In this document: positions 16,679-23,871 of the stretch, piece after piece
Layout of the letters: each line of letters begins with the position of its first letter
Position numbering within the stretch: position 1 is the first letter of the stretch
Origin: an uncultured Clostridia bacterium
GTDB taxonomy: Bacteria > Bacillota > Clostridia > TANB77 > CAG-508
Length of the DNA stretch: 26,938 nucleotides
Direction of reading: 5' to 3'
NCBI GenBank assembly: GCA_934167495.1
Contig: CAKPKP010000018.1
Location: 1 to 26,938, forward strand
Notes under the pieces: model-generated
Told to the model about the DNA's origin: nothing
What the model saw: the letters and a program-made list of their open reading frames with translations, nothing else
Databases searched by the model: none
Program-made: the position numbers and the translations under genes

Positions 16679-17011
16679 CTATCCAAGAAGAGATTCAATT
16701 AATGATAAAATTAAATCTAAGCATAAAATAAATGCATAAGAAAATAAACTTCCACGAATAATTCTCTTAGATGTTCTAATTTTTTCTTCGTCACCAAAAC
16801 TAAATTTTTTCATTAATATACCAGAGCCAATGGCAACAGCAGCGGCTGGTGTAGATATTCTTAATATATAACTTTCAATTTTTTCAAAAGCTCTTGAAAT
16901 AGTATTCACAAGTTTAGGATCAGCAGCAAAAGCAATATTTTGAAATGAAATTAGTAAAATTATAGAAATAAAAAAAGTATATAAAAATAATAAATATTTT
17001 TTATTTTTCAT
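16679..17011 (-). CDS. VirB2/TrbC-like small membrane protein with signal peptide
   Basis: A 110-aa protein. A typical signal peptide (MKNKKYLLFLYTFFISIILL... ending AFA-AD near residue 29) is followed by a short polar stretch. Two hydrophobic helices then flank a basic loop: about 52-68 (STPAAAVAIGSGILM) and 88-108 (GSLFSYAFILCLDLILSLIE), with KKFSFGDEEKIRTSKRIIRG between. This signal peptide plus two-helix plan, with the GD-E-K-R loop, is that of VirB2/TrbC pilin-like subunits in Gram-positive conjugation systems. The start overlaps the end of the VirD4-like gene by 11 bp, and the VirB6-like gene follows after 14 bp, so it belongs to the same operon. Confidence 0.7.
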   Translation of the reverse strand: MKNKKYLLFLYTFFISIILLISFQNIAFAADPKLVNTISRAFEKIESYILRISTPAAAVAIGSGILMKKFSFGDEEKIRTSKRIIRGSLFSYAFILCLDLILSLIESLLG

Positions 17012-18767
17012 TTAAATCAAATCCTTTCAACGAATTGTTTTTATAAATTGATTCTAATTTAAAATAAGGAATCAATTTAAGTTTAAAAGGTTTAATAATT
17101 TTAAAACCATTGGAAATAAAAGCTAAACAATTAAATGTTTCTAAATTTTGAGAGAAGAAATTAGTATCAAAGATATAATCAAATTGAGTATATGTATTTA
17201 TGCTTTCTGAAAGATTAGAATTTGTTGATATTAAAGAATTTAATAAATAATTATAATTAGTTTCCTTAGCATTTTCTGAAATTGTTCTAGAAGCTTTTTC
17301 TTTTTCTTCTTTTCCAATTTGTTTTTGTGCTTCTTCTATTGTAAAAATATCATCTGTTCTAAACCATAATTTATTAACAAGACTTTGAATAATTACTTTA
17401 ACAGAAGAATTTTCTTTTAAAGTATTAAGTAAAGATGTATAACTTTGTGTTGCAACAATATTTATACATTTTGCTTCTCTACTTTGAGAAAAGAAATCTC
17501 CATCTGTTAAAGTTACATATTCATGATATTCATCACTTATAAAAGCACTTTTTCTAATTGGTATATTTGAGACTGAAAGTCTAGCTAATACTTCAGATTG
17601 AAAATCTAATTTTAAATATGCTGCAATAATTTTAGATAAATTTTTATATTCTGCAATATTCATGTTTAATACAATTATTTTTCCTGTATTTAGTGCATCT
17701 GTAAAACCGTAAAAATTAATTTCATTTTGTGGGGGACAAAATGTATTTAATACATTATAATCGGAAACAAAAACATTTGTAATTCTAGTAATTTCAGATT
17801 TTAATATTGCAAGTGTTCTTGAATCTAAATTATTAAATTCCTTTTCAAAAAATTCTACGCTAGAAAGTAAATTATAAATATTTTCTTTTGAATAATTACC
17901 TCTTTGAAATAGCCCTCTAACAATATTTAATTTTTCTGTAAAATAATTTGGAATTGTAATTAGTTTATGAATTTCTAAAAAAGTAACATAATTGTTATTA
18001 TATAATCTACAAAATTTGATACATTCTGTTAAAATTGATTCTGTTTTATCAAGCCAATATGATTCACCATTATTTTGACTAAATAATGTCATAATTGTTT
18101 TTAACCTATTTGCAAGAACACTTGCTTTTAAATTTGGTTTATCTAATGGATTATATTTAAATTTGCCACTTAAATTAATTACTATTAAATCTTGAAGTCG
18201 ATTGGCTGATATTACAAATTCTTTAACTTGCTTATAATAATTTCCTTTCACATCTAAAATAAGCATGGCTAACTTTTCTGATGAATCATACGACTTATAA
18301 TCTATTAATTGTTTAGTAAATGGGTACATTGCTGAACTTGTTTTTCCACTTCCAATGGTTCCTGTTATTAAGATATTTTGGTATAAACCAGGTTCTTCAA
18401 TATAAATGTCTTCATTGTTTAAATTTTTTCCAATGAATAAGTTTAAATTTTTGGATATTTCGGCTTTGGTAAGTTTTTGGGTATATTTATTTTTATTATT
18501 TTTAAACACAAATTGTTTTTTTGAAATAAACACAAAAATAGAATTTGATAATATTAAGTAAGATAAAAATGATATAAAAATATATGTTATTTTGAGTATA
18601 TACCATAATTTTGGGGATTTTTCACATATATCAAATGGATGAATAGCATATGGTATTATTACAGAAGTTGCTGTAAAAATTGGATATAAAACAATAATAG
18701 AAAGAATTGATAGAAATGTACTGAGAATTAAAATACAACTTATGCGTTTAAAAAAATTTTTAAGCAA
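17001..18767 (-). CDS. VirD4/TraG-like type IV coupling ATPase
   Basis: A 588-aa protein. Two N-terminal membrane segments (about 9-40 and 56-82) precede a cytoplasmic P-loop ATPase core. Walker A is GTIGSGKT (136-143) and is followed by LAMLILDVKGNYY, as in TraG/VirD4 proteins. The Walker B-like strand is SAFISDEYHE (about 407-416), and NIVATQSYTSL (about 436-446) matches the conserved Gln-Ser motif of coupling proteins. Such ATPases bring DNA or protein substrates to a type IV secretion channel. The start is TTG with a perfect AGGAGGT upstream. The operon continues into VirB2-, VirB6- and VirB3-like genes. No relaxase or VirB4 is present, so a purely conjugative function is doubtful. Confidence 0.82.
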   Translation of the reverse strand: MLKNFFKRISCILILSTFLSILSIIVLYPIFTATSVIIPYAIHPFDICEKSPKLWYILKITYIFISFLSYLILSNSIFVFISKKQFVFKNNKNKYTQKLTKAEISKNLNLFIGKNLNNEDIYIEEPGLYQNILITGTIGSGKTSSAMYPFTKQLIDYKSYDSSEKLAMLILDVKGNYYKQVKEFVISANRLQDLIVINLSGKFKYNPLDKPNLKASVLANRLKTIMTLFSQNNGESYWLDKTESILTECIKFCRLYNNNYVTFLEIHKLITIPNYFTEKLNIVRGLFQRGNYSKENIYNLLSSVEFFEKEFNNLDSRTLAILKSEITRITNVFVSDYNVLNTFCPPQNEINFYGFTDALNTGKIIVLNMNIAEYKNLSKIIAAYLKLDFQSEVLARLSVSNIPIRKSAFISDEYHEYVTLTDGDFFSQSREAKCINIVATQSYTSLLNTLKENSSVKVIIQSLVNKLWFRTDDIFTIEEAQKQIGKEEKEKASRTISENAKETNYNYLLNSLISTNSNLSESINTYTQFDYIFDTNFFSQNLETFNCLAFISNGFKIIKPFKLKLIPYFKLESIYKNNSLKGFDLNEK

Positions 18768-18788
18768 AAATTATACCTCCTAAGTATA

Positions 18789-18920
18789 TTAAATTTTTTT
18801 GAAGTTAAGTTTTGAACCTTGAATATTCTGAAATAGAAATATTTCAATAAAAGAATAAATTGAATAAATAACTATTAAGAAGTTTATACCAAAAGTTATA
18901 AAGAAAAAATTTAAAGACAT
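18789..18920 (-). CDS. 43-aa single-helix membrane peptide leading the T4SS-like operon
   Basis: A short frame beginning MSLNFFFITFGINFLIVIYS sits between the operon promoter and the VirD4-like gene. Residues 4-30 are strongly hydrophobic, and the last 13 are polar and basic. AAAGGAGGT, a perfect ribosome site, precedes it, though the 14-base spacing to the ATG is long. The stop lies 21 bp before the VirD4-like start, leaving just enough room for that gene's own AGGAGGT. The consistent spacing and the promoter upstream support a real gene. I know no family; it may be an accessory subunit of the membrane apparatus. Confidence 0.55.
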   Translation of the reverse strand: MSLNFFFITFGINFLIVIYSIYSFIEIFLFQNIQGSKLNFKKI

Positions 18921-18955
18921 TAAAAAATATAAGTACCTCCTTTCCATTTTTTACC

Positions 18956-18984
18956 ATAATACTATATTTTTAAGATTTTGTCTA
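18956..18984 (-). promoter_or_regulatory. Sigma-A-type promoter of the T4SS-like operon
   Basis: On the minus strand TAGACA (18979-18984) and TATTAT (18956-18961) are 17 bp apart; each differs from consensus by one base. It lies 36 bp before the 43-aa frame. Confidence 0.6.
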
Positions 18985-19087
18985 TACTTTTTTTAAAAAA
19001 TATGTTAAAATATTCTAGAAATTAAAAAATAACATTGGTTATATTATTGTTATATAAACAAAATTTGAATATTTTTAGGAGGAAAAA

Positions 19088-19270
19088 ATGATAGAAAAAA
19101 CAACTACAATAGGTGAATTATTAAATACTGCTCCAGAAAAAGCTGATATATTATTAGAAGCAGGTATGCATTGTTTAGGATGTCCAGCTTCACAAGCAGA
19201 AACTATAGAAGAAGCATGCGAAGTTCATGGAATTGATGTAGAAGAATTAATAAAAAAATTAAATGCATAA
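19088..19270 (+). CDS. DUF1858-domain protein
   Basis: A 60-aa protein that is a complete DUF1858 domain, also described as the hybrid-cluster-protein-associated redox disulfide domain. Signatures are TIGELLNTAPEKADIL, the central HCLGCPAS with a CxxC pair (Cys29/Cys32), and a helical C-terminus EEACEVHGIDVEELIKKL. The CxxC pair suggests thiol redox or iron-sulfur chemistry; the partner is unknown. TAGGAGG lies seven bases before the ATG. It is divergent from the T4SS-like operon, with the two promoter regions back to back, and upstream of tRNA-Arg. Confidence 0.88.
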   Translation: MIEKTTTIGELLNTAPEKADILLEAGMHCLGCPASQAETIEEACEVHGIDVEELIKKLNA

Positions 19271-19294
19271 AAAATAAAATTTATATATTGAAAT

Positions 19295-19350
19295 AAAGCG
19301 GGATAATATTTATTAACAATATAAGTTTTTAAGTAAGCTACCGCTTTTTA
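19295..19350 (+). terminator. Possible terminator after the DUF1858 gene
   Basis: AAAGCGG (19295-19301) can pair with CCGCTTT (19341-19347), followed by TTTATA. The loop is long (39 nt), so it is weaker evidence than the other terminators here. Confidence 0.4.
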
Positions 19351-19353
19351 TAT

Positions 19354-19429
<76 letters not shown>

Positions 19430-19462
19430 ACTAATAATAAAATATATAAGAAAGTAAATTAA

Positions 19463-19939
19463 ATGGAAATAAAAGAAAAATTTATGGAAGAAGCTTTGAA
19501 AGAAGCTTTTAAAGCTTATAAAAAAGAAGAAGTACCAGTAGGTGCTATAATTGTAAAAGATGGTAAGATTATAGCTAGAGCACATAATTTAAAAGAAAGT
19601 AAAAATGATACAACAAATCATGCAGAAATTTTAGCCATTCAAAAAGCAAGTAAAAAACTTAACTCTTGGAGATTAATTGATTGTGAAATGTATGTTACTT
19701 TAGAACCATGTAGTATGTGTGCAGGTGCCATTATAAATTCTAGAATTAGTAAGTTATATATAGGAACAATGGATAAAAAAACAGGTGCATGTGGATCTGT
19801 ATTAAATTTATTAGAAGATTATAAATTTAATCATATTGTTCAAGTTGAGAAATATATATTAAAGGACAAGTGTGAAAAAATATTAAAAGATTTTTTTAAA
19901 TATTTACGTGAAAAAAATAAAAAAGGAGAAAAATTATGA
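19463..19939 (+). CDS. tadA: tRNA-specific adenosine-34 deaminase TadA
   Basis: A 158-aa zinc-dependent deaminase of normal length. The active site has NHAEI (His53, Glu55) and PCSMC (Cys83, Cys86), with PVGAIIV before and NSRISKLYIGTMDKKTGACGS after. TadA converts the wobble adenosine of tRNA-Arg(ACG) to inosine; the tRNA-Arg beside it has anticodon CCT and is not its substrate. The ribosome site before ATG 19463 is weak (AAGAAAG). The stop overlaps the next gene by ATGA. The order tadA - SRP RNA - dnaX is the same as in Bacillus subtilis (yaaJ-scr-dnaX), apart from the extra gene inserted here. Confidence 0.95.
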   Translation: MEIKEKFMEEALKEAFKAYKKEEVPVGAIIVKDGKIIARAHNLKESKNDTTNHAEILAIQKASKKLNSWRLIDCEMYVTLEPCSMCAGAIINSRISKLYIGTMDKKTGACGSVLNLLEDYKFNHIVQVEKYILKDKCEKILKDFFKYLREKNKKGEKL

Positions 19940-20676
19940 TAAATAAATATAGTAAAATAATAAAGAGAAGTCTATTTTTTGCTATAATTATAATTTGTAT
20001 ACTTTTTTCTTATTTTGTTATGGTAAGATATGAAGTAGAAGGCGAAAAAGAAATGCCATTTAATATAGAAAAAATATTAATAATGAGTACAGTAACAGGT
20101 ATGCAAGACACACAAACTGAAAATATATGGAATTTAAATATAGTACAAAATAATGATTTATATTTGTATATTGGAAAGAAAAATAATTCAGATGATGTGT
20201 TAAAAAAAATAACTATTGAAAATTTTAATATAACTAAAAATCCTAAAAAAGGAAACATAAAAATATATAGGCCGACAGGTGAATTATCTAATTTATATAC
20301 ATATAGTGAGCAAAATTATATTAATGAAAAAATAGAATACACAGGAAGTACAATAGATGATTTAAAAACATTAGAGGTTTCAAATCAAGGAGGCATAATT
20401 AGTATAAGAATTGCAACAGAAGAAATTGGAAAGTATATTTCTGATAGTGATTCAGAAGAAATAATACATAATAGTTCTTTACTTACTAAAAGTGGAATTA
20501 CAGAAGAAGACATTAATTTTACAATTTCGTTTGATATGATTATAGAAATAGAAAAAGGAATAAAATATAAAGGAACAATAGAGTTAAATTTACCATCAGA
20601 AAATTTAATTGAAAAAGGAAGTTCTAATATAGAAATAACAAATTTTGATAATGTAGTATTTAAAAGAATTAAATAA
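19936..20676 (+). CDS. Membrane-anchored protein of unknown function
   Basis: A 246-aa protein with basic residues at the N-terminus and one hydrophobic helix (about 12-31), then a long polar region that should be extracytoplasmic. That region is rich in beta-prone stretches and Asn/Ile/Lys, with no cysteines and no motif I recognise. It contains the segments WNLNIVQNNDLYLYIGK, KIYRPTGELSNLY and FTISFDMIIEIEKGIKYKGT, and ends in TIELNLPSENLIEKGSSNIE. It overlaps tadA by four bases (ATGA) with AAAGGAGAAAAA upstream, so it is translationally coupled to tadA. It separates tadA from the SRP RNA gene, which has its own promoter. Function unknown. Confidence 0.75.
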   Translation: MINKYSKIIKRSLFFAIIIICILFSYFVMVRYEVEGEKEMPFNIEKILIMSTVTGMQDTQTENIWNLNIVQNNDLYLYIGKKNNSDDVLKKITIENFNITKNPKKGNIKIYRPTGELSNLYTYSEQNYINEKIEYTGSTIDDLKTLEVSNQGGIISIRIATEEIGKYISDSDSEEIIHNSSLLTKSGITEEDINFTISFDMIIEIEKGIKYKGTIELNLPSENLIEKGSSNIEITNFDNVVFKRIK

Positions 20677-20693
20677 AAATTAATTTAAAACTC

Positions 20694-20722
20694 TTGATAA
20701 ATTTGAAATATCAGTATATAAT
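20694..20722 (+). promoter_or_regulatory. Sigma-A-type promoter of the SRP RNA gene
   Basis: TTGATA (20694-20699) and a perfect TATAAT (20717-20722) are 17 bp apart, placing the RNA start near 20728-20730. Confidence 0.85.
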
Positions 20723-20727
20723 ACTAA

Positions 20728-20866
20728 GCGATGTAAGTAGGCTGGTTTTTCTATGGAGAGTATGTTTCAATAAAAAGCTATGAACCTCGTCAGGTCTGGA
20801 AGGAAGCAGCGATAAGTAGTGTATTTATGTGAATGCGTACTTTCCATAGAGAAACTAGCCTATTTA
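20728..20866 (+). ncRNA. ffs: Signal recognition particle RNA, short (4.5S-like) form
   Basis: The conserved domain IV core is clear: GAACCTCGTCAGGTC, tetraloop GGAA (20798-20801), then GGAAGCAGCGATAAG. A long imperfect stem encloses it, pairing TAGGCTGG...TTTCTATGGA (from 20738) with TCCATAGAGAAACTAGCCTA (to 20862). The transcript is about 140 nt, too short for the Alu domain of the roughly 270-nt form known in Bacillus and many Clostridium. It binds Ffh and targets membrane proteins. It sits directly before dnaX, as in B. subtilis. Confidence 0.92.
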
Positions 20867-20896
20867 TATTAAATTTTTAAATAGGGGGCTAATATA

Positions 20897-22474
20897 ATGG
20901 CTTATACAGCGTTATATAGAAAGTTTAGACCTGCAACTTTTGGTGAAATGGTTGGACAAGAACATATTACTAGAACTTTAAGAAACCAGATAGTATCAGG
21001 AAGAGTAGGACATGCCTATTTATTTAATGGCGGTAGAGGAACTGGAAAAACAACTTCAGCAAAAGTACTTGCAAGAGCAATAAATTGTTTAAATCCAAAA
21101 GATGGTGAACCTTGTAATGAATGTGAAATATGTAAAGAGATATTAAATGGTTCACTTACTGATGTAGTAGAAATGGATGCTGCATCTAACAATAGTGTAG
21201 ACGATATAAGAAATATAAGAGATGAAGTTAATTTTTTGCCAACAAAGGCAAAATATAGAGTATATATAATAGATGAGGTTCATATGTTATCACAAGGTGC
21301 TTTTAATGCATTACTTAAAACATTAGAAGAACCACCTGAACATGTTAAATTTATTTTAGCTACAACAGAACCACAAAAATTACCAACAACAATATTATCT
21401 AGATGTCAAAGATTTGATTTTAAAAAAATATCAAATGAAGATATTGTAAAAAGATTAAAAATTATATGCGAAGAGAGTAATATAGATATTGATGAAGAGG
21501 CATTAAATTTAATTGCAACATTATCAGAAGGTGCTATGAGAGATGGAATTAGTATTTTAGAAAGATGTATGCAAGAAGACGATGGAAAAATAACTGCTGA
21601 TAAAATAAAAGAATTAGTAGGAATTCCTAAGTTAACCTATATTTATAAAATTGCAAAAAATATTATAGAATATAATGAAACAGAAGCACTTCAAACGATT
21701 GATGAAGTAATTAATGATGGAAAAGATTTAAATAATTTCCTTTGGGAAGTTATCAAATATTTCAAAGATATATTAATATATTCTGCTACTAAAAAGCTTG
21801 ATATATACAGTAAAGAGGAATTAGAAAAAATTAATGAGCTAAGTAAAAATATTTCTAATGAACGATTATTGAATATAATATATGCATTATCTAATTTAGA
21901 AAATGATATAAAATGGTCTTCACAAAAAACAATAATGTTTCAAGTAGGAATTCTTAAAGTTTGTAGTAAAGTTGAAACTTCTGGAATAGAAGAATTAAAA
22001 AAGAAAATAGAAGAATTAGAGAGCAAAATCGAATCAGGAGTGACAATTAAAAATAATGTAGCCAAGCCAGTTAATGTAAATATTCCTAAGGCTCCAGAAA
22101 GAAAAATTGAAGAAAACAGAAATAATAATTCAAGTGTTACTGTAAAAGAAGGAGATTTAGGACAGGCATGGAATAATATATTAGATATGTTAAGAAAAAG
22201 TGGAAAAATATCATTATATACAAATCTAATTAATACAAGAGCTACTATGTTAAATGATTTAGTACTTGAAATATATTTTCCAAATGGTATAACACCTTTT
22301 GGAAAAAGTGTTTTAGAAAAACCAGAAAATAAAAATGAATTAATAAAAGCTATAATAAAAGAAACAGGAAAAGAAGTACATATTAAATATACAGATAAAA
22401 AAGAAGAATCAAAACCTAAAGAAATAGATAATAAAATAAATGATTTAGGTATAGATATAAATATAATTGAATAA
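20897..22474 (+). CDS. dnaX: DNA polymerase III subunit gamma/tau
   Basis: A 525-aa clamp-loader ATPase. Walker A is GGRGTGKT (45-52). The zinc site is Cys64, Cys73, Cys76 and Cys79. Walker B is YIIDEVHML (about 122-130), and the sensor and arginine-finger region is ATTEPQKLPTTILSRCQRF (about 155-173). A charged linker (about 360-415) separates the ATPase and collar from the C-terminal tau region, which has GDLGQAWNNILDMLRKSGK. AGGGGG precedes the ATG. An A AAA AAG heptamer (21997-22003) lies in frame at codons 367-369, where some bacteria frameshift to make gamma. Cotranscribed with the ybaB-like gene and recR. Confidence 0.97.
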   Translation: MAYTALYRKFRPATFGEMVGQEHITRTLRNQIVSGRVGHAYLFNGGRGTGKTTSAKVLARAINCLNPKDGEPCNECEICKEILNGSLTDVVEMDAASNNSVDDIRNIRDEVNFLPTKAKYRVYIIDEVHMLSQGAFNALLKTLEEPPEHVKFILATTEPQKLPTTILSRCQRFDFKKISNEDIVKRLKIICEESNIDIDEEALNLIATLSEGAMRDGISILERCMQEDDGKITADKIKELVGIPKLTYIYKIAKNIIEYNETEALQTIDEVINDGKDLNNFLWEVIKYFKDILIYSATKKLDIYSKEELEKINELSKNISNERLLNIIYALSNLENDIKWSSQKTIMFQVGILKVCSKVETSGIEELKKKIEELESKIESGVTIKNNVAKPVNVNIPKAPERKIEENRNNNSSVTVKEGDLGQAWNNILDMLRKSGKISLYTNLINTRATMLNDLVLEIYFPNGITPFGKSVLEKPENKNELIKAIIKETGKEVHIKYTDKKEESKPKEIDNKINDLGIDINIIE

Positions 22475-22488
22475 AGGAGGATGTTGAT

Positions 22489-22830
22489 ATGTCAAAAAGA
22501 GGAGGATTCCCAGGAGGAATGGGAGGTTTCGGAGGCATGAATATTAATCAATTAATGAAAGAAGCAAAAAAAATGCAAGCAGATATGGAAAAATCTCAAG
22601 AGGAATTAGCAACAAAAACATTTGAGAGCAGTGCAGGTGGAGGGGCTATATCTGTAAAAGTTAGTGGAAGCAAAGAATTAAAAGAAATTATAATAAAAAA
22701 AGATGTAGTTGATCCAGACGATGTAGAGATGTTACAAGATTTAATTTTAACATGTGTAAATGAAGCTTTAAGAAAAGTTGATAGTGCACAAGCAGCTCAA
22801 TTTGGAAAATATAACATACCAGGAATGTAA
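22489..22830 (+). CDS. YbaB/EbfC-family nucleoid-associated protein
   Basis: A 113-aa protein. The glycine-rich N-terminus (SKRGGFPGGMGGFGGM) is common in Firmicute members. The conserved core NQLMKEAKKMQADMEKSQEEL, SSAGGGAISVKVSG and DPDDVEMLQDLILTCVNEAL follows. YbaB proteins form small dimers that bind DNA with little sequence preference, and the gene lies between dnaX and recR in most bacteria, as here. AAAGGAGGATG gives a strong ribosome site; 14 bp separate it from dnaX and from recR alike. Confidence 0.95.
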   Translation: MSKRGGFPGGMGGFGGMNINQLMKEAKKMQADMEKSQEELATKTFESSAGGGAISVKVSGSKELKEIIIKKDVVDPDDVEMLQDLILTCVNEALRKVDSAQAAQFGKYNIPGM

Positions 22831-22844
22831 AAGGGGAAATATAA

Positions 22845-23444
22845 ATGTCATATTATTCACCATCAATAGAAAAGTTAATAGAGAGTTTTGAAAAACTACC
22901 AAGTATTGGACATAAAACTGCAACAAGGCTTGCTTTTTATATGTTAGATTTAGATGAAAAAGATACAACAGATTTTATTAATTCTATTGTAGATGCAAAA
23001 ACAAAATTAAAATTTTGTTCAAAATGTTTTAATATATCAGATACAGACCCATGTATAATATGTTCAAATCCTAAAAGAGACCCAAGTATTATTTGTGTTG
23101 TAGAAGATGTAAGAGATATAGTTGCAATGGAAAGAACACATGAATTTAATGGAGTATATCATGTATTACATGGTACAATTTCACCAATGAATGGAATTGG
23201 ACCGGAAGATATAAAAATAAAAGAATTATTAAATAGAATATCTGAAGGAAATATAAAAGAAGTAATAATTGCAACTAATCCTAGAGTGGAAGGTGAAGCA
23301 ACATCAATGTATATATCAAAATTGTTAAAACCTTTTGGAGTAAAAGTTACAAGAATTGCACATGGAATACCAGTAGGTGGAGACTTAGAATATACAGATG
23401 AAGTAACACTTACAAAAGCATTAGAAGGAAGAAGAGAATTATAA
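22845..23444 (+). CDS. recR: Recombination mediator protein RecR
   Basis: A 199-aa protein of exactly the usual length. A helix-hairpin-helix (LPSIGHKTATRLAFY, about 18-32) is followed by a four-cysteine zinc finger (Cys58, Cys61, Cys70, Cys73) and a Toprim domain starting IICVVEDVRDIVAMERT. The motif TNPRVEGEATSMYI and the ending ALEGRREL are also typical. RecR acts with RecO (and RecF) to load RecA on gapped DNA. It is the last gene of the dnaX operon, followed at once by a strong terminator. Confidence 0.97.
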   Translation: MSYYSPSIEKLIESFEKLPSIGHKTATRLAFYMLDLDEKDTTDFINSIVDAKTKLKFCSKCFNISDTDPCIICSNPKRDPSIICVVEDVRDIVAMERTHEFNGVYHVLHGTISPMNGIGPEDIKIKELLNRISEGNIKEVIIATNPRVEGEATSMYISKLLKPFGVKVTRIAHGIPVGGDLEYTDEVTLTKALEGRREL

Positions 23445-23468
23445 AAGCATGCCACATGGCATGCTTTT
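23443..23468. terminator. Terminator of the dnaX-recR operon (bidirectional)
   Basis: A perfect 11-bp stem AAAAGCATGCC/GGCATGCTTTT with loop ACAT overlaps the recR stop codon. It also lies just after the convergent Xre-type gene. Confidence 0.85.
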
Positions 23469-23474
23469 AATATA

Positions 23475-23735
23475 TTATTTATTTGTATTTTTTTCGTATT
23501 TAATTATATCTGAAATATCACATTTTAATACAAAACAAATTCTTGCAATTACGTCTAAATCTAATCTTGAAATATTGTTATGATAATATCTATCAATCAC
23601 ATTATATGTTGAACCAGTTATTAGAGAAAGTTTATTTCTTGTAACTTTTTTCTTATCCATAACTTCTTTTAATGTTAAATTAACTTTTCCATAATCTTTT
23701 AAAAAATATATACTATTATCTATTTTATTCTCCAC
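23475..23735 (-). CDS. Xre-family (Cro/C1-type) helix-turn-helix regulator
   Basis: An 86-aa protein made of little more than one HTH domain. LTLKEVMDKKKVTRNKLSLITGSTYNVIDRYYHN (about 21-54) holds the helix-turn-helix, with recognition helix near TYNVIDRY, and SRLDLDVIARICFVLKCDISDIIKYE completes the five-helix fold. The start is GTG, set by AGGAGGA six bases upstream. Single-domain regulators of this kind usually bind their own promoter; the region upstream has two inverted repeats that fit this. It stands alone between recR and the glycosyltransferase gene. Its targets are unknown. Confidence 0.87.
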   Translation of the reverse strand: MENKIDNSIYFLKDYGKVNLTLKEVMDKKKVTRNKLSLITGSTYNVIDRYYHNNISRLDLDVIARICFVLKCDISDIIKYEKNTNK

Positions 23736-23758
23736 AGTACATCCTCCTATTTACGAAT

Positions 23759-23825
23759 ATATACTAGCAGAAAAATAGTATATTTACATTTATATTCTTA
23801 TATACTATCCTATATAAGATAGTAT
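23759..23825. promoter_or_regulatory. Paired inverted repeats upstream of the Xre-type gene (candidate operators)
   Basis: Two related inverted repeats lie 24-90 bp before the GTG start. One is ATATACTA (23759-23766) with TAGTATAT (23776-23783). The other is ATACTATC (23802-23809) with GATAGTAT (23818-23825). All four half-sites share the core ATACTA/TAGTAT. No good -35 box is visible, so the promoter may depend on an activator. Confidence 0.5.
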
Positions 23826-23871
23826 TATCTGAAATAAATATAAACATACTAATAATGTATTTTATAGAAAA

